Assembly (NCBI RefSeq): GCF_026262505.1
Contig: NC_067207.1
Coordinates: 32,952,082-33,016,081, forward strand
DNA: 64,000 bases
Direction of reading: 5' to 3'
Source of the DNA: Trichomonas vaginalis G3
Taxonomy: Eukaryota; Parabasalia; Trichomonadida; Trichomonadidae
The translations under genes were made by a program, and so were the position numbers. Positions 1 through 9,604 of this stretch are shown here, piece by piece (positions within the stretch are counted from its first letter, which is position 1; every line of letters begins with the position of its first letter). Under the pieces are notes generated by a model. It ran no database searches, had not been told where the DNA came from, and worked only from the letters and a program-made list of their open reading frames with translations.

Positions 1-313
1 AAGAATACTGCCGTTAAGGCGTAGGACCAGTCGTGACCCATACTTAAGCATTAAGTCCCACTCCTGCTGAAAGTGCGAAGGGCAAGTTTGCAAATAGTCC
101 CATAAAGATCATTGCAATGATTGACGAAATAATAGTCGCAGTGAAAACTCCACCCTTGTCCATTCCAGTTTCAGATAACATGTTTGGATTTACAACAAGT
201 ATATATGACATTGTCATAAAAGTTGTAAGCCCTGCCAAAAATTCTGTCTTGGCATTAGTCTTTCTCTCATTGAGAGAAAATGTTCTTTCTAAAAAACTTG
301 AATTTGTTTCCAT
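1..313 (-). pseudogene. NCS2/AzgA-type purine permease, 5' part, decayed
   Basis: The first 89 codons encode the N-terminus of an AzgA-type NCS2 purine (guanine/hypoxanthine) permease. It starts after a strong ribosome site (GAGGAGG) and contains the family stretches FLAGLTTFMTMSYILVVNP and ALSAGVGLNA. This protein would be a multi-pass inner-membrane proton symporter. A stop follows GLNA directly. A few bases on, in another frame, the family's next block resumes (MGHDWSYALTAVF), so roughly nine residues and the frame have been lost. The rest of the gene lies beyond the window edge. I infer decay after transfer into a eukaryotic genome, where this gene could not be expressed from its bacterial signals. 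A 3' remainder just outside the window would fit. Confidence 0.8.
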
Positions 314-420
314 TTTTTCCTCCTCATATAAAATACATTTTTTATTCTATCACATTGCAAGACAAATGAAAGTGTGATGATAATATTTTTTTATTTTCTT
401 TCATTTAATTTTAAGTAAGA

Positions 421-458
421 AAAAAAGACTCTTGAAGTGGGGCTTCAAAAGTCTTTCT
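421..458 (-). terminator. Intrinsic terminator of the ABC operon
   Basis: A long inverted repeat (AAGACTCTTGAAG / CTTCAAAAGTCTT) around a short G-rich loop lies directly after the last ABC-operon gene. On the minus strand it ends in a run of T. A-rich flanks on both sides suggest it also works in the other direction. Confidence 0.75.
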
Positions 459-461
459 TAT

Positions 462-1100
462 CTAATAATCTTTTCTCTCTCCTAGTAGACGAGAGATTAT
501 ATAAATTGTTATTACAAAGGCAAGTAAGAATAAAGTCAATTTAAGAGAACTTGTTCTTTTTATTATGTCAACGAAAAATCCAGCGGGATTCCTTCCAAGC
601 TTATCTAAGAGGGGAAGAAAAGCTGGCAATGATGTAAAGATTGTTCCCACACCACTAGTTTGTCCAAAGTAAAGATAGATGGGGATACTTATAAGATAAT
701 ATGCCATCACATAAATTGTAATGAAAAGTCCAACCTTAAATTCATAACCGTTTAATTCAACATTTTGCAAGATGTAGGTCATTAAAAGTCCATCTATTAT
801 AAATATACTTACTACCTTCAGGAACTTTACATTTATTATGTCAGATCTTGATGCACCAAGAGTCAGAAAGTAGGGCTTGCTCTTGTCAATTATCATACCT
901 TCACTAGATATTAGGTATAAGACATAGTGTATAAGGATAGCTACTAGAAAAAGTAGGGCAAAGGGTTTTTCAGCGAAGAAGCTAAATTCTTTTGTAAAAA
1001 ATCCTAGGCTCTTAATGACAAAAATCATTGCAATAAATATAAGATAGACGATAATAAATTTTTTTCTAATTTTAAAATCATTTAATAAAAGTATTTTCAT
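462..1100 (-). CDS. ABC-2-type membrane protein (second permease of the operon)
   Basis: A 212-residue hydrophobic protein with about six predicted membrane segments. It has an N-terminal block (LLNDFKIRKKFIIVYLIF) that matches the start of its upstream neighbour, so the two are likely paralogous subunits forming one transmembrane channel. It overlaps the upstream gene by 4 bases (ATGA), which indicates translational coupling. The set of GntR regulator, ATPase and two membrane proteins resembles ytr-like and bacteriocin/antibiotic-sensing exporters. The substrate cannot be read from the sequence. The gene appears intact and is followed by a terminator. Confidence 0.75.
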   Translation of the reverse strand: MKILLLNDFKIRKKFIIVYLIFIAMIFVIKSLGFFTKEFSFFAEKPFALLFLVAILIHYVLYLISSEGMIIDKSKPYFLTLGASRSDIINVKFLKVVSIFIIDGLLMTYILQNVELNGYEFKVGLFITIYVMAYYLISIPIYLYFGQTSGVGTIFTSLPAFLPLLDKLGRNPAGFFVDIIKRTSSLKLTLFLLAFVITIYIISRLLGERKDY

Positions 1101-1717
1101 AGTATCCCCCTCTCCCTCAAATATTTTGTGGAATATTTATAGTCTAGCCTAAAGGCAAAAATACAAATTATTATTGAGACTACTATAAATATTGGCCTGT
1201 AAATAGTAAAGCTTTTATAGAAACTTGAATAAATAAAAGATAAGCCTGCTCCAAAAATTATCCAAAATAATGTGCAAAGGAAAACTACGGGTCTCTTTTG
1301 ATATCTTGTAAAAACAATGTGGCTAAGGCTAAGTGCCAAAAAGTCTAGGGCTATAAATAGGCTCGTATAAATGTCTATGATAATGTTTTTATCTTCATCA
1401 TGACTAAGAATTAACCCCATTAACAAAACAAGGGAAGTAATTACAAAGATAATCAGGTTTTTTATTATCTTGGCGAGAGAATAGTCCTCAATAGATACTG
1501 GCATAGTCATAAACTTTTGAAAATCTTTAAAATTATCTCCAAAAACACTTTGTGCCCTAATGATAAAGATCATTGTAAGAGTCCATTGGCTAAAAAACTT
1601 GCTGAAGACTTCTCCAGTTATCAAAAAACCAATTATAAGTATGAAACCGATAAATATGACCATTGGTAGGGCAAGTTTCTTTACAAATTTAAAATCATTA
1701 TATAAAACTGCCTTCAT
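1097..1717 (-). CDS. ABC-2-type membrane protein (first permease of the operon)
   Basis: A 206-residue protein with about six membrane segments, starting MKAVLYNDFKFVKKLALPMV, which is very like the start of the downstream membrane protein. It overlaps both neighbours by 4 bases (ATGA at each junction), so all four genes of this cluster should be co-transcribed and translationally coupled. It presumably pairs with the ATPase encoded just upstream to form a small ABC exporter in the bacterial inner membrane. Identity beyond an ABC-2-like permease is inferred from context. Confidence 0.75.
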   Translation of the reverse strand: MKAVLYNDFKFVKKLALPMVIFIGFILIIGFLITGEVFSKFFSQWTLTMIFIIRAQSVFGDNFKDFQKFMTMPVSIEDYSLAKIIKNLIIFVITSLVLLMGLILSHDEDKNIIIDIYTSLFIALDFLALSLSHIVFTRYQKRPVVFLCTLFWIIFGAGLSFIYSSFYKSFTIYRPIFIVVSIIICIFAFRLDYKYSTKYLRERGIL

Positions 1718-2553
1718 TGTCCACCTCTTGATAAAAATATCATTATGTCCTCCACATTTGCCCTGTCCACAACTTCATTTGGATAAAATTCTTTGAAAAC
1801 TTGGACATTTTTTATCAAGGCTTCAGTTGAGTATTTATTTTTTCTTGTCTTTAAGATAAAGTCTCTATAATTTTTTAAATTTTCTTCAGAAGTTTTTAAA
1901 ATTCCATATTTTTCTATTATGGCGTCCTTTTCATCGTATAAGATTACTCTTCCCTCGTGGATATAAATTATATAGTCGGCGATTTTTTCTATGTCAGACA
2001 AGATATGAGATGAAAATAAAATTGTCTTGTCCCCATCCTTGATGTAGTCAAATAAAAATCCTATGATCTCGTCACGAATCACTGGGTCAAGACCTGAAGT
2101 CGGCTCGTCAAGGATCAAGAGGTCAGGGTCGTGACAAATTGCAGAAATAATTTTTAGCTTCATTAGGTTACCTGTAGAGAGTTCATTTAACTTTTTGTCC
2201 CTTGGCATCTTAAATTTATCTGCACAGTCATAAAACATGTCTTCATCAAAATTTTTGTAGGCAACCTTTAAAATATCAACAACATCTTTTATCTTAAAAG
2301 TATCGTTGAAGAAGGAGTCAGGTATCACTGCCCCAATTTTCTCAAAGGATTCCTTGTGGATCTCTTCTCCAAAAACCCTTATGTCTCCATCATACCTATA
2401 GAGGTCAAGGATGCACTTTAAAAGTGTTGTCTTGCCTGCACCGTTCTCCCCAATTAGTCCAAGAACTGCTCCTCCTGGAATTTCTAAATTTTCTATATCA
2501 AGTTCAAAGTCCTTAAATTCTTTTCTCAAATTTTTTATTTCTATTGCTTTCAT
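1714..2553 (-). CDS. ABC transporter ATP-binding protein
   Basis: A 279-residue ABC ATPase with all core motifs in order: Walker A GENGAGKTT near residue 36, signature LSTGNLMKLK near 124, Walker B LLILDEPTSGLDP near 145 and the H-loop SSHIL near 181. This architecture is typical of drug, bacteriocin and YtrB-like exporters, where the subunit powers two small ABC-2 membrane proteins. The gene overlaps the GntR gene upstream and the first permease downstream by 4 bases each. Nothing suggests decay. Confidence 0.9.
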   Translation of the reverse strand: MKAIEIKNLRKEFKDFELDIENLEIPGGAVLGLIGENGAGKTTLLKCILDLYRYDGDIRVFGEEIHKESFEKIGAVIPDSFFNDTFKIKDVVDILKVAYKNFDEDMFYDCADKFKMPRDKKLNELSTGNLMKLKIISAICHDPDLLILDEPTSGLDPVIRDEIIGFLFDYIKDGDKTILFSSHILSDIEKIADYIIYIHEGRVILYDEKDAIIEKYGILKTSEENLKNYRDFILKTRKNKYSTEALIKNVQVFKEFYPNEVVDRANVEDIMIFLSRGGQ

Positions 2554-2930
2554 ACTTCACCCACCTCATCTAATGTATTTAAAATTTCTTGCAATTCTTC
2601 TATGCCAATTCCTGCAGCCTTGGCAACAATCATTGCGTCAGCAAAATATTTTTCAATCTCTGCAAGAGCATTCTCTCTTACAACTTCTTCATTTAATTCT
2701 TTTACAAAGGAACCCTTGCCTGGCACGGAATAAGTATATCCCTCTTGCTCCAAGTCATTGTAGGCACGCTTTGTTGTAATGACAGAAACCTTTAAGTCGC
2801 TGGCAAGAGTCCTCATACCAGGAAGTCCTTCGTCAGCTTTTAATTCTCCAGCAACAATTTGAGCCTTGATTTGATTTTTTATCTGCTCATAAATTGGAAG
2901 GCCACTATCATTTGAAATAATAATTTTCAT
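2550..2930 (-). CDS. GntR-family (YtrA-type) transcriptional regulator
   Basis: A 126-residue protein with an N-terminal winged helix of the GntR family (PIYEQIKNQIKAQIVAGEL, then LPGMRTLASDLKVS, then KGSFVKE near residue 78) and only a short C-terminal tail. That size is typical of the YtrA subfamily, which usually represses the ABC transporter operon it heads. It is the first gene of the four-gene cluster, preceded by AAAGGTGG about seven bases before the ATG. By family precedent it would bind near its own promoter between 2931 and 3019 as a dimer. Confidence 0.87.
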   Translation of the reverse strand: MKIIISNDSGLPIYEQIKNQIKAQIVAGELKADEGLPGMRTLASDLKVSVITTKRAYNDLEQEGYTYSVPGKGSFVKELNEEVVRENALAEIEKYFADAMIVAKAAGIGIEELQEILNTLDEVGEV

Positions 2931-3019
2931 ATAACACCACCTTTAAGCCTATATATTATTTTCTTTACACAATACTTATATAAGATAATTTAATAATTTT
3001 TTGTAAAATCAGAAAATAG

Positions 3020-4027
3020 TTAGGATTTCTTTACTTTCTCATATACAGATTTTTCCCAAAGTTCTTCATCCTTTATATACTTTGAAAATATGAAAATTCC
3101 AAATAATATTATTGAACTTAATATTGAAAATAAAGTTCCTTTTAAATCATAATGTTGTCCTGAAAATATATCCTTAGAAAAATCTGTTACAAATAGTAGG
3201 GCAAGATTGTTATTTAAATAATGAATCATAACAGGAGTCCAAATTGATTTTGTCCTATTGTAAGCATAAGTTAAAAATATCCCTAAAAATATACAAAATA
3301 CAAGTTGTACAAGTATAGAATAAATTTGCGATGTCAAAACTCCATCTGAATAATAAAATAAATTAAGAGGCAAGTGCCAAATTCCCCAAATAAAACCTGT
3401 CATTAAAATAGACTTTTTAACACCATAAATTTCTTTTAGTCTTGGTGCTAGGTATGCCCTCCAACCATACTCTTCTCCAATGAATGGCATAATGTTTAAA
3501 AAAGAGAAAAGAATAATAGATATAAAAACTTTTAAACTATGAAGATTAAAGACTTCTACAATTTCCCTTGTTTCTCCTTCTACAATGGAGCCAATTAATA
3601 CTCTTAAAAAGTATATAAGTATAAAAATTAAACACATTAAAAGCGTCATCTTTTTATTTGGATTGTTTAGAGATAATTTCTTTTTAATATCTTTATCCAT
3701 AGTGAAGAGGCTTATAATCATTGCAATAGCAGACATTAAAATTATGGTATCTGAAAAATTATCAAAGTTGGGATAAAAAATATTTACTATAGCAAATACA
3801 AACACAACAATGCTTGTAAATATATAAATTTTAAAAGGGAAAAGCTTTAAAATTCTTTTGTCTTCTTTGTATAACAAGGCTATTACAGCTAAAAATGGAA
3901 TAAACATTTGTAACTTTGGATAAATATTTGTGCTTATGTCGTGTAATTTGCAGTAATAGATAGCAAATCCCATTATGTATGGAATAATAAATGATATACT
4001 AATAAAAATTTTTAAATCTTTTTTCAT
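3020..4027 (-). CDS. CPBP-family intramembrane metalloprotease
   Basis: A 335-residue, highly hydrophobic protein with about eight membrane segments. The C-terminal half carries the CPBP/Abi (CAAX protease and bacteriocin-processing) signature: EEYGWR (motif 1), FIWGIWH (motif 2) and HYLNN (motif 3), which give the paired glutamates and histidines that bind the catalytic metal. Members cut substrates inside the membrane and are often linked to bacteriocin immunity. AAGGAG lies before the start. The gene is complete and stands alone between the ABC operon and the insertion sequence. Confidence 0.87.
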   Translation of the reverse strand: MKKDLKIFISISFIIPYIMGFAIYYCKLHDISTNIYPKLQMFIPFLAVIALLYKEDKRILKLFPFKIYIFTSIVVFVFAIVNIFYPNFDNFSDTIILMSAIAMIISLFTMDKDIKKKLSLNNPNKKMTLLMCLIFILIYFLRVLIGSIVEGETREIVEVFNLHSLKVFISIILFSFLNIMPFIGEEYGWRAYLAPRLKEIYGVKKSILMTGFIWGIWHLPLNLFYYSDGVLTSQIYSILVQLVFCIFLGIFLTYAYNRTKSIWTPVMIHYLNNNLALLFVTDFSKDIFSGQHYDLKGTLFSILSSIILFGIFIFSKYIKDEELWEKSVYEKVKKS

Positions 4028-4155
4028 AATTTCTTCAACTCCTTAATTTAATTTATAGTGTATATACTTTATATTTACACTATAAATCCAGTAAATAATT
4101 TTGTCAAGATTTTTATAAAATTTTCAATAAAAACCTGCTAACAAAAGTCAAGCTT

Positions 4156-4248
4156 AAGCTGAAATTAATTTCAGCTTATTTGATTATTTGAGTAATTAAA
4201 TTAGCGCATGGCAAATAAGCCGAGGGTAATCAATCGGCTTGTTTTTTT
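4156..4248. terminator. Two hairpins between the IS110 gene and the protease gene
   Basis: A perfect 22-base palindrome (arms AAGCTGAAATT) lies at 4156-4177. A second stem (AAGCCGA / TCGGCTT) at 4217-4240 is followed by seven T on the plus strand. The second looks like a plus-strand intrinsic terminator. Either could instead belong to the insertion sequence boundary. Confidence 0.5.
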
Positions 4249-4263
4249 AGTGTTTTCAAAGTC

Positions 4264-5488
4264 TTATGCTACTTTTAATTCTTTTTTCTCGGCTTTTGAA
4301 TTCATGACTCTTGCATAGTAGATTCTTAAGAATTTGTTTAAGCCTGCAAATTTACAAACTTTTTTGGCTTTTCCTTCTTTTTCTTTTTTTATCATGTAAT
4401 TATATATTTCGTTTTCTGGATTTTTAGCACTCATCATACATTTCATTGCCTGGTAGCCTACTTTTCTTAGTATTGAGTTTCCTCTTTTACTTATTTTCCT
4501 TTGGTCTGCTTTAAAGTTTCCTGATTCATATGGTGGTGCGTCTATTCCTATAAAGGATTTTAGGCTTTTTTTGTTTTTAAATTTTGATAGGTTTCCAAAT
4601 TCTGCTACTATTTGTACTGCTAATTTTTCTGATATGCCTGAGAATTTTTTTGCTTCTTGATATTCTTCTAGGGGCTCGGATATTTCTATCATTTGTGATA
4701 AAATATTTTTTAGAATCTGATTTATTTGTTTTATCAGGTTTATTCCTTCTCTGATATTCGTTTCTATTTTTGGGTTATGGGAAGGTTGTGTTGAGATACT
4801 GTCTTCTGCTATTTTGTAAATGGCTTTTGCTTTATTTACATTTGGATGGTATCTCTTTTCTTTTGCCCATGTTTTATATTCTTCTACAAATTCTTCTTCT
4901 GTTTTTTTCTAATACTAGGTCTTTATGCCACCATTTTTCTAAAAAGTCTATTAGTTTGTCTTTTGAAAAGTCTCCTGAGTTATGTGGTATTAGTTTTTTT
5001 ATTCCTGGAAATGTTTGATGTATTGTTTGATCTATGTAGTTCATTTGGTTGATTCTTAGATCCATATAATGTTGGTAGCTTCTGTTTAATTCTTTTAGGA
5101 CTCGGTAGTTTTCTTCATCTACTTTGTATTCTTCTAGTTCTCTCCAGTACATTAGTCCATATTCTGCTATTTGTTTTGCGTCTATCTTGTCATTTTTTGC
5201 TTTTCTAAAGTTTATTGCTCGGCAATATTGTTTCATTTTTAATGGATTTATTACTGCTACAAAGTAGCCTCTTTCTTTTAGTTCGTAAAGTATTGGTAGA
5301 TGATATTTTCCTGTTGCTTCCATTGTTATTTTTACTTCTTCTTTTATTTTTTCTAGTTTTTCTAGAAGTTCTTCGACTTTACTTTTGTTTAGATATACAT
5401 CAAATGGTTTCCAAATTATTTTGCTTCCTTCTTCTAATGCACAAACTGTTATTTTATCTTTTGATATGTCTATTCCTACAGATATCAT
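4264..5488 (-). pseudogene. IS110-family transposase, frameshifted
   Basis: The N-terminal 204 residues (from 5488) match the DEDD catalytic domain of IS110 transposases: VGIDISKDKITV, EATGKYHLPI, then NDKIDAKQIAEYG. The C-terminal part (4264-4692) carries the transposase_20 domain: IVAEFGNLSKFKNKKSLKSFIGI, KADQRKISKRGNSILRKV. The two lie in different frames, and the shift falls in a homopolymer (seven T on the plus strand, about 4908-4914), so one base is probably gained or lost. IS110 elements lack long terminal repeats, so the exact ends are not visible. Flanking DNA to about 5690 holds a short inverted repeat around AATGAAGAGGTAG that may belong to it. The element came in with the bacterial segment. 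Confidence 0.85.
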
Positions 5489-5724
5489 GATTTTCCTTCT
5501 TTCTTTTTATTTTGTAGTTTCTACCTGCACCATTACACTCTTTTTAGCTTGTGACACGGACGTTTTGCCCAACCTGCTTAACCGAATATGAATAATGAAG
5601 AGGTAGTTGACAGTTTTTGTGTCGGATGTTTCAACCCTAAAAGCACCTCGTCATTCTACTTCTTCATTATACAAAAATAGTGCAAGATAGGAATTACTTC
5701 CTTTCTTACACTATTTATGGTACT

Positions 5725-5762
5725 AAAAGTATCCTTAGACTTAATTCGTTTAAGGATACTTT
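5725..5762 (-). terminator. Intrinsic terminator after the calcium-type ATPase gene
   Basis: A 12-base perfect stem (AAAGTATCCTTA / TAAGGATACTTT) lies a few bases beyond the ATPase stop codon. On the minus strand it is followed by a short T run. Confidence 0.65.
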
Positions 5763-5775
5763 GGATTTATATTTT

Positions 5776-8472
5776 TTATTTTTTCTTAAATCTTATTTTC
5801 TTTTGAATTTCTCCAGCTACTAGTGGAATAAGTGATGATCCAATTACTACTGCGATTTCTCTTGGTCCTAAGTCCATTAGTCCAAAGGCATCGTTTAATA
5901 CTGGTACATAAATTACTACTAACATTAGTAAGAAGGAGAATAAAGTTGCAAGTACTAACTTCTTGTTTGTGAATACTCCAATTTCGAATACAGTCTTGTC
6001 AATTGATCTTGATGTATAGGCTCTTAGAAGTTCACAAATAATTAATGCTGAGAATGCCATTGTCCTTGCGTGTCCAAGTCCTTCAGCTTGTCCATACCAC
6101 TTAAGTCCAACAAGGTATGCAAGAAGTGTGGCAAGTGTTATTGCAATAGATTGGATGGCAACAGTGATTTTTATTTCTGTGTCAAGGATTGGCTCGTCTG
6201 GATCACGTGGCGGCTCATTCATTATATCTGCTTCTCCTCTTTCAACTCCAAGTGCAAGAGCTGGGAAGGAGTCTGTAACAAGATTAAGCCACAATAATTG
6301 AATTGGGATTAGTGGCACTGGAAGGTTCATTAGGATTGAAATCAATACTATTAAAACTTCCCCAAGGTTACATGAAAGTAAATAAGCAACAAACTTTTTG
6401 ATGTTGGAATAAATAATTCTTCCTTCTTCAACTGCGTTTACAATTGTTGCAAAGTTGTCGTCTGTCAAAATTACTTCTGCAGTATTTTTTGCAACGTCAG
6501 TACCTGTTATACCCATAGCGATACCAATATCTGCCTTTTTAATTGCTGGCGCGTCATTAACACCGTCACCAGTCATGGCAGTTATGTGACCATTTTGTCT
6601 TAAGGCTGTAACGATTTGTACCTTGTTTTCTGGAGATACTCTTGTGAAGACAGATTTTCCTTTTACAACTTCTCTAAGTTCTTCTTCAGACATTTCGTTA
6701 AGTTCCCTGCCCATGATTGCTTGGTCATCTGATGTAGCAATACCAAGGTCCTTTGCAATGGCAAGACCTGTTTCAAGGTAGTCACCTGTAATCATAATTG
6801 GTCTTATGCCTGCAGTCCTACATTCTTTTATTGCTGCCTTTGCTTCTGGTCTTGAAGGGTCAATCATACCTGTAAGCCCAACAAAAATCATATCCCTTTC
6901 AATGTTTTCTGATGTGATTTCACTTGGCATGTCCCTGTGTTTTCTGTAAGCGTAGCCTAGACATCTTAGGGCAGATCTTGCGAACTCACTATTCTTTGCT
7001 AAGACTTCTTCTCTTAATTTTTCATCAAGTTCTACTTCTTTTCCATCAATTAAAATCTTGCTACATCTTTCAAGGACAACATCTGGTGCTCCCTTTGTAA
7101 AGGATGTTATGTCATCAAAAATTTTGTCGTGGAAAGTTGTCATCATCTTTCTATCAGAGTCGAAGGGTATTTCTTCAATCCTATCAAAGTTACTGTAAAG
7201 TTCCTTAAGTCCATTACCTGCCTTTTCTGCAAAGGTTAGAAGGGCACCTTCAGTTGGGTCTCCAATAATAGATGCTTCTTGATCCTTAACTTGCAATTTT
7301 GCATCATTAGTTAGGGCTGCAATAGAAGATAAAATTTTAAGGTTTTCGTCTTCTTCAATTGTAACTTTTGCGTCTTTTCTTGTTACGTCACCTTCTGGAG
7401 AGTAACCAGTTCCTGAAACATCATAAACATGTCCGTCAGTAAATACCTTTACAACAGTCATTTCATTTTGTGTAAGAGTACCAGTCTTGTCGGAGCAAAT
7501 TACTGTAGTTGTTCCAAGAGTTTCAACTGCCAAAAGTTTTTTTACAATGGCATTTTTTTCTGCCATCTTGCCCATGCCAATTGAAAGTACAATTGTTACA
7601 ATAGCAGGTAATCCTTCTGGAACTGCTGCTACTGCAAGGGAAATTGCAGTCATAAACATTTCTCTTGGGTCGTGCTTATAAAGTACGCCAACTCCAAGAA
7701 CCACGGCACAAATAACAAGAACTAAAATACCCAGAGTCTTGGATAACTTTGCAAGTTTTCTTTGAAGGGGAGTTTGCTCATCTCCTACGGTAGCAATTGA
7801 AGTTGCAATTTTTCCGATTTCTGTTTCGTGACCAGTTTCTATAACAAGTCCCATACCCCTACCGTAGGTTACTGTAGTTGATGAGTAAGCCAAGTTTTCT
7901 CTGTCGCCAATTTCCATTTTACCATAGTAGACTACAGAGGCTTCTTTTTCAACTGGAACTGATTCACCAGTTAGGGATGACTCGTCAATCTTTAGATTTG
8001 ATGACTCAAGTAGTCTTAAGTCTGTTGGGACAATGTCACCTGTTTCAAGAATAATAATATCTCCTGGCACAAGTGTGTTGGAGTCAACCTCAATGTGTTC
8101 GCCATCTCTTATTACCTTGGCCTTTGGTGATGACATCTTTTGTAGGGCTTCAATCGCTTCTTCTGCCTTACCTTCTTGGTAAATTGATAGAAAGGCGTTG
8201 ACAACTACAATGGCAATAATTATTCCTGCATCAAGAGCTTCTCCATTGAAGGCTGATACAAAGGCTGCTGCCATTAAAATGATAATCATTGGGTCAAGGA
8301 TTTGTTCCTTTAACTTCTCTCCAAAGGATTTTTTCTTTTCTGCTTCGAGAGCATTTTCCCCATATTTTTCAAGCCTAGCTTTGGCTTCTTCTTGACTTAG
8401 TCCCTTATCTTTATTTGTAGAAAGATTTTTTAGGGCTTCGTCGGGAGATTGATTATACCAATTTTTTCCCAT
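5776..8472 (-). CDS. P2A-type calcium-transporting ATPase
   Basis: An 898-residue P-type ATPase of normal length for the bacterial SERCA/PMCA-like group. Visible in order: N-terminal cation ATPase domain (YNQSPDEALKNL), TGES actuator motif, PEGLPAIVT in membrane helix 4, phosphorylation site DKTGTLTQNE, KGAPD nucleotide-binding motif, TGD and GDGVNDAPAI hinge motifs, and a C-terminal six-helix block with LLWLNLVTDSFPALALG. It would export Ca2+ (possibly Mn2+) across the bacterial membrane. I chose the ATG at 8472 because AAAGGAGG sits at ideal spacing before it; a frame-compatible codon 21 bases upstream has no such site. The gene is intact, unlike the permease and IS110 genes in the same bacterial segment. 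Confidence 0.93.
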   Translation of the reverse strand: MGKNWYNQSPDEALKNLSTNKDKGLSQEEAKARLEKYGENALEAEKKKSFGEKLKEQILDPMIIILMAAAFVSAFNGEALDAGIIIAIVVVNAFLSIYQEGKAEEAIEALQKMSSPKAKVIRDGEHIEVDSNTLVPGDIIILETGDIVPTDLRLLESSNLKIDESSLTGESVPVEKEASVVYYGKMEIGDRENLAYSSTTVTYGRGMGLVIETGHETEIGKIATSIATVGDEQTPLQRKLAKLSKTLGILVLVICAVVLGVGVLYKHDPREMFMTAISLAVAAVPEGLPAIVTIVLSIGMGKMAEKNAIVKKLLAVETLGTTTVICSDKTGTLTQNEMTVVKVFTDGHVYDVSGTGYSPEGDVTRKDAKVTIEEDENLKILSSIAALTNDAKLQVKDQEASIIGDPTEGALLTFAEKAGNGLKELYSNFDRIEEIPFDSDRKMMTTFHDKIFDDITSFTKGAPDVVLERCSKILIDGKEVELDEKLREEVLAKNSEFARSALRCLGYAYRKHRDMPSEITSENIERDMIFVGLTGMIDPSRPEAKAAIKECRTAGIRPIMITGDYLETGLAIAKDLGIATSDDQAIMGRELNEMSEEELREVVKGKSVFTRVSPENKVQIVTALRQNGHITAMTGDGVNDAPAIKKADIGIAMGITGTDVAKNTAEVILTDDNFATIVNAVEEGRIIYSNIKKFVAYLLSCNLGEVLIVLISILMNLPVPLIPIQLLWLNLVTDSFPALALGVERGEADIMNEPPRDPDEPILDTEIKITVAIQSIAITLATLLAYLVGLKWYGQAEGLGHARTMAFSALIICELLRAYTSRSIDKTVFEIGVFTNKKLVLATLFSFLLMLVVIYVPVLNDAFGLMDLGPREIAVVIGSSLIPLVAGEIQKKIRFKKK

Positions 8473-8491
8473 ACTTCCTCCTTTATAATAC

Positions 8492-8521
8492 AAAAAAGAG
8501 ACCGACTGTTACGTCGGTCTC
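8492..8521 (-). terminator. Hairpin with U-tract in the ATPase leader
   Basis: The stem GAGACCGAC / GTCGGTCTC with a 6-base loop is followed, on the minus strand, by six T and then the ATPase ribosome site. A terminator in the 5' leader of a metal-type ATPase suggests attenuation. The upstream 110 bases hold further short inverted repeats. A yybP-ykoY-like manganese riboswitch is one candidate, but I do not see its conserved 5' loop. Confidence 0.5.
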
Positions 8522-8639
8522 ACATACTTACATAATAAGCTTTCCAGCCGGGCAAGTATTGTTTGATTGCAGCGATTGTATGTATCGTAATATGGGTCGT
8601 ATGTATTGTTCTTGGCAAGGTTCTTTAAATAAAATTTCT

Positions 8640-9604
8640 TATTCCATTGTTAATTTTTGGAATTTACTAAAACTAATTTTTTTTTATTCACTAGTATACA
8701 TAGATGTCAAGAATATGATATACATAATTCTATTGATATCAAAAAATTAATTATAATACATATTCACGTTTCTTATTTACCAGATTTCTAATTTTATTGA
8801 TTTTCATTGAGTAAATTAGTTATAATATATTAACAAGATAGAACAATAGTGGATACATCATTACAATGTAATTATAGACATACAGATCACTCTATATTTG
8901 AAAAAGATGGTGTTTCGATTCATTTGTTCATTTCTAAATTTTCTTCATAAGGAAAATTCAAGAAGGAGACAGGAAATTCCCAAAGGATGAACTAAACTTT
9001 CTTAAACTCGGATCAAATCTCTCATTGCCACTACTAATATTTGTTTAGAAGTTTCCACTCTTTGCGACTTTTTTTATTCATATCAATTCATATATTTTGA
9101 TTCTGAGTTTAAGGTTTTGAAGCCTGAGTAACTCACAAATTAGATAGAGGCTTTCTAATCAAATAATTTGAACAAAGAAATATACCTCAATCCATAGCAA
9201 TACAGCCATTAACACATGTTTAATATCAATAGAAGCGATGATCAAAATGATCATGAATCGTTATTTTATCATCTTTTTAACTTTTTTTTTTGAAATTCTT
9301 TTTTTTTATGATTCGAAAAAATTATACAGATAAAACACTAAATTATACACACGAATTGTAATATCATGTTTGCTCCTCTCTATCTTGAAAGACGAAGGCT
9401 TAAACTGCGCTTTTGTTTGCGATGTATTCACTCGGGAAAAAATCAGCCAATGAAATGAATGATTCAAAGATAAATTCTTCATACACATATTGAAGGTTTC
9501 ATCAAAAAGAATAAGATCAGAAGATAAACGCATTTTTCTCTACATATCTTGTTTTGAGAGTAAGTTTCTATTTCGGTTAACCAGTTAAAAGGATGAGTAG
9601 GGGT
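8640..9604. other. Bacterial-to-host junction region, no gene seen
   Basis: Somewhere near 8600-8660 the sequence changes from bacterial-looking leader DNA to AT-rich DNA with long T tracts. No protein-like frame, ribosome site or terminator follows. Short open frames here have no recognisable composition or start context. I see no duplicated bases or transposon end marking the joint. Confidence 0.5.
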
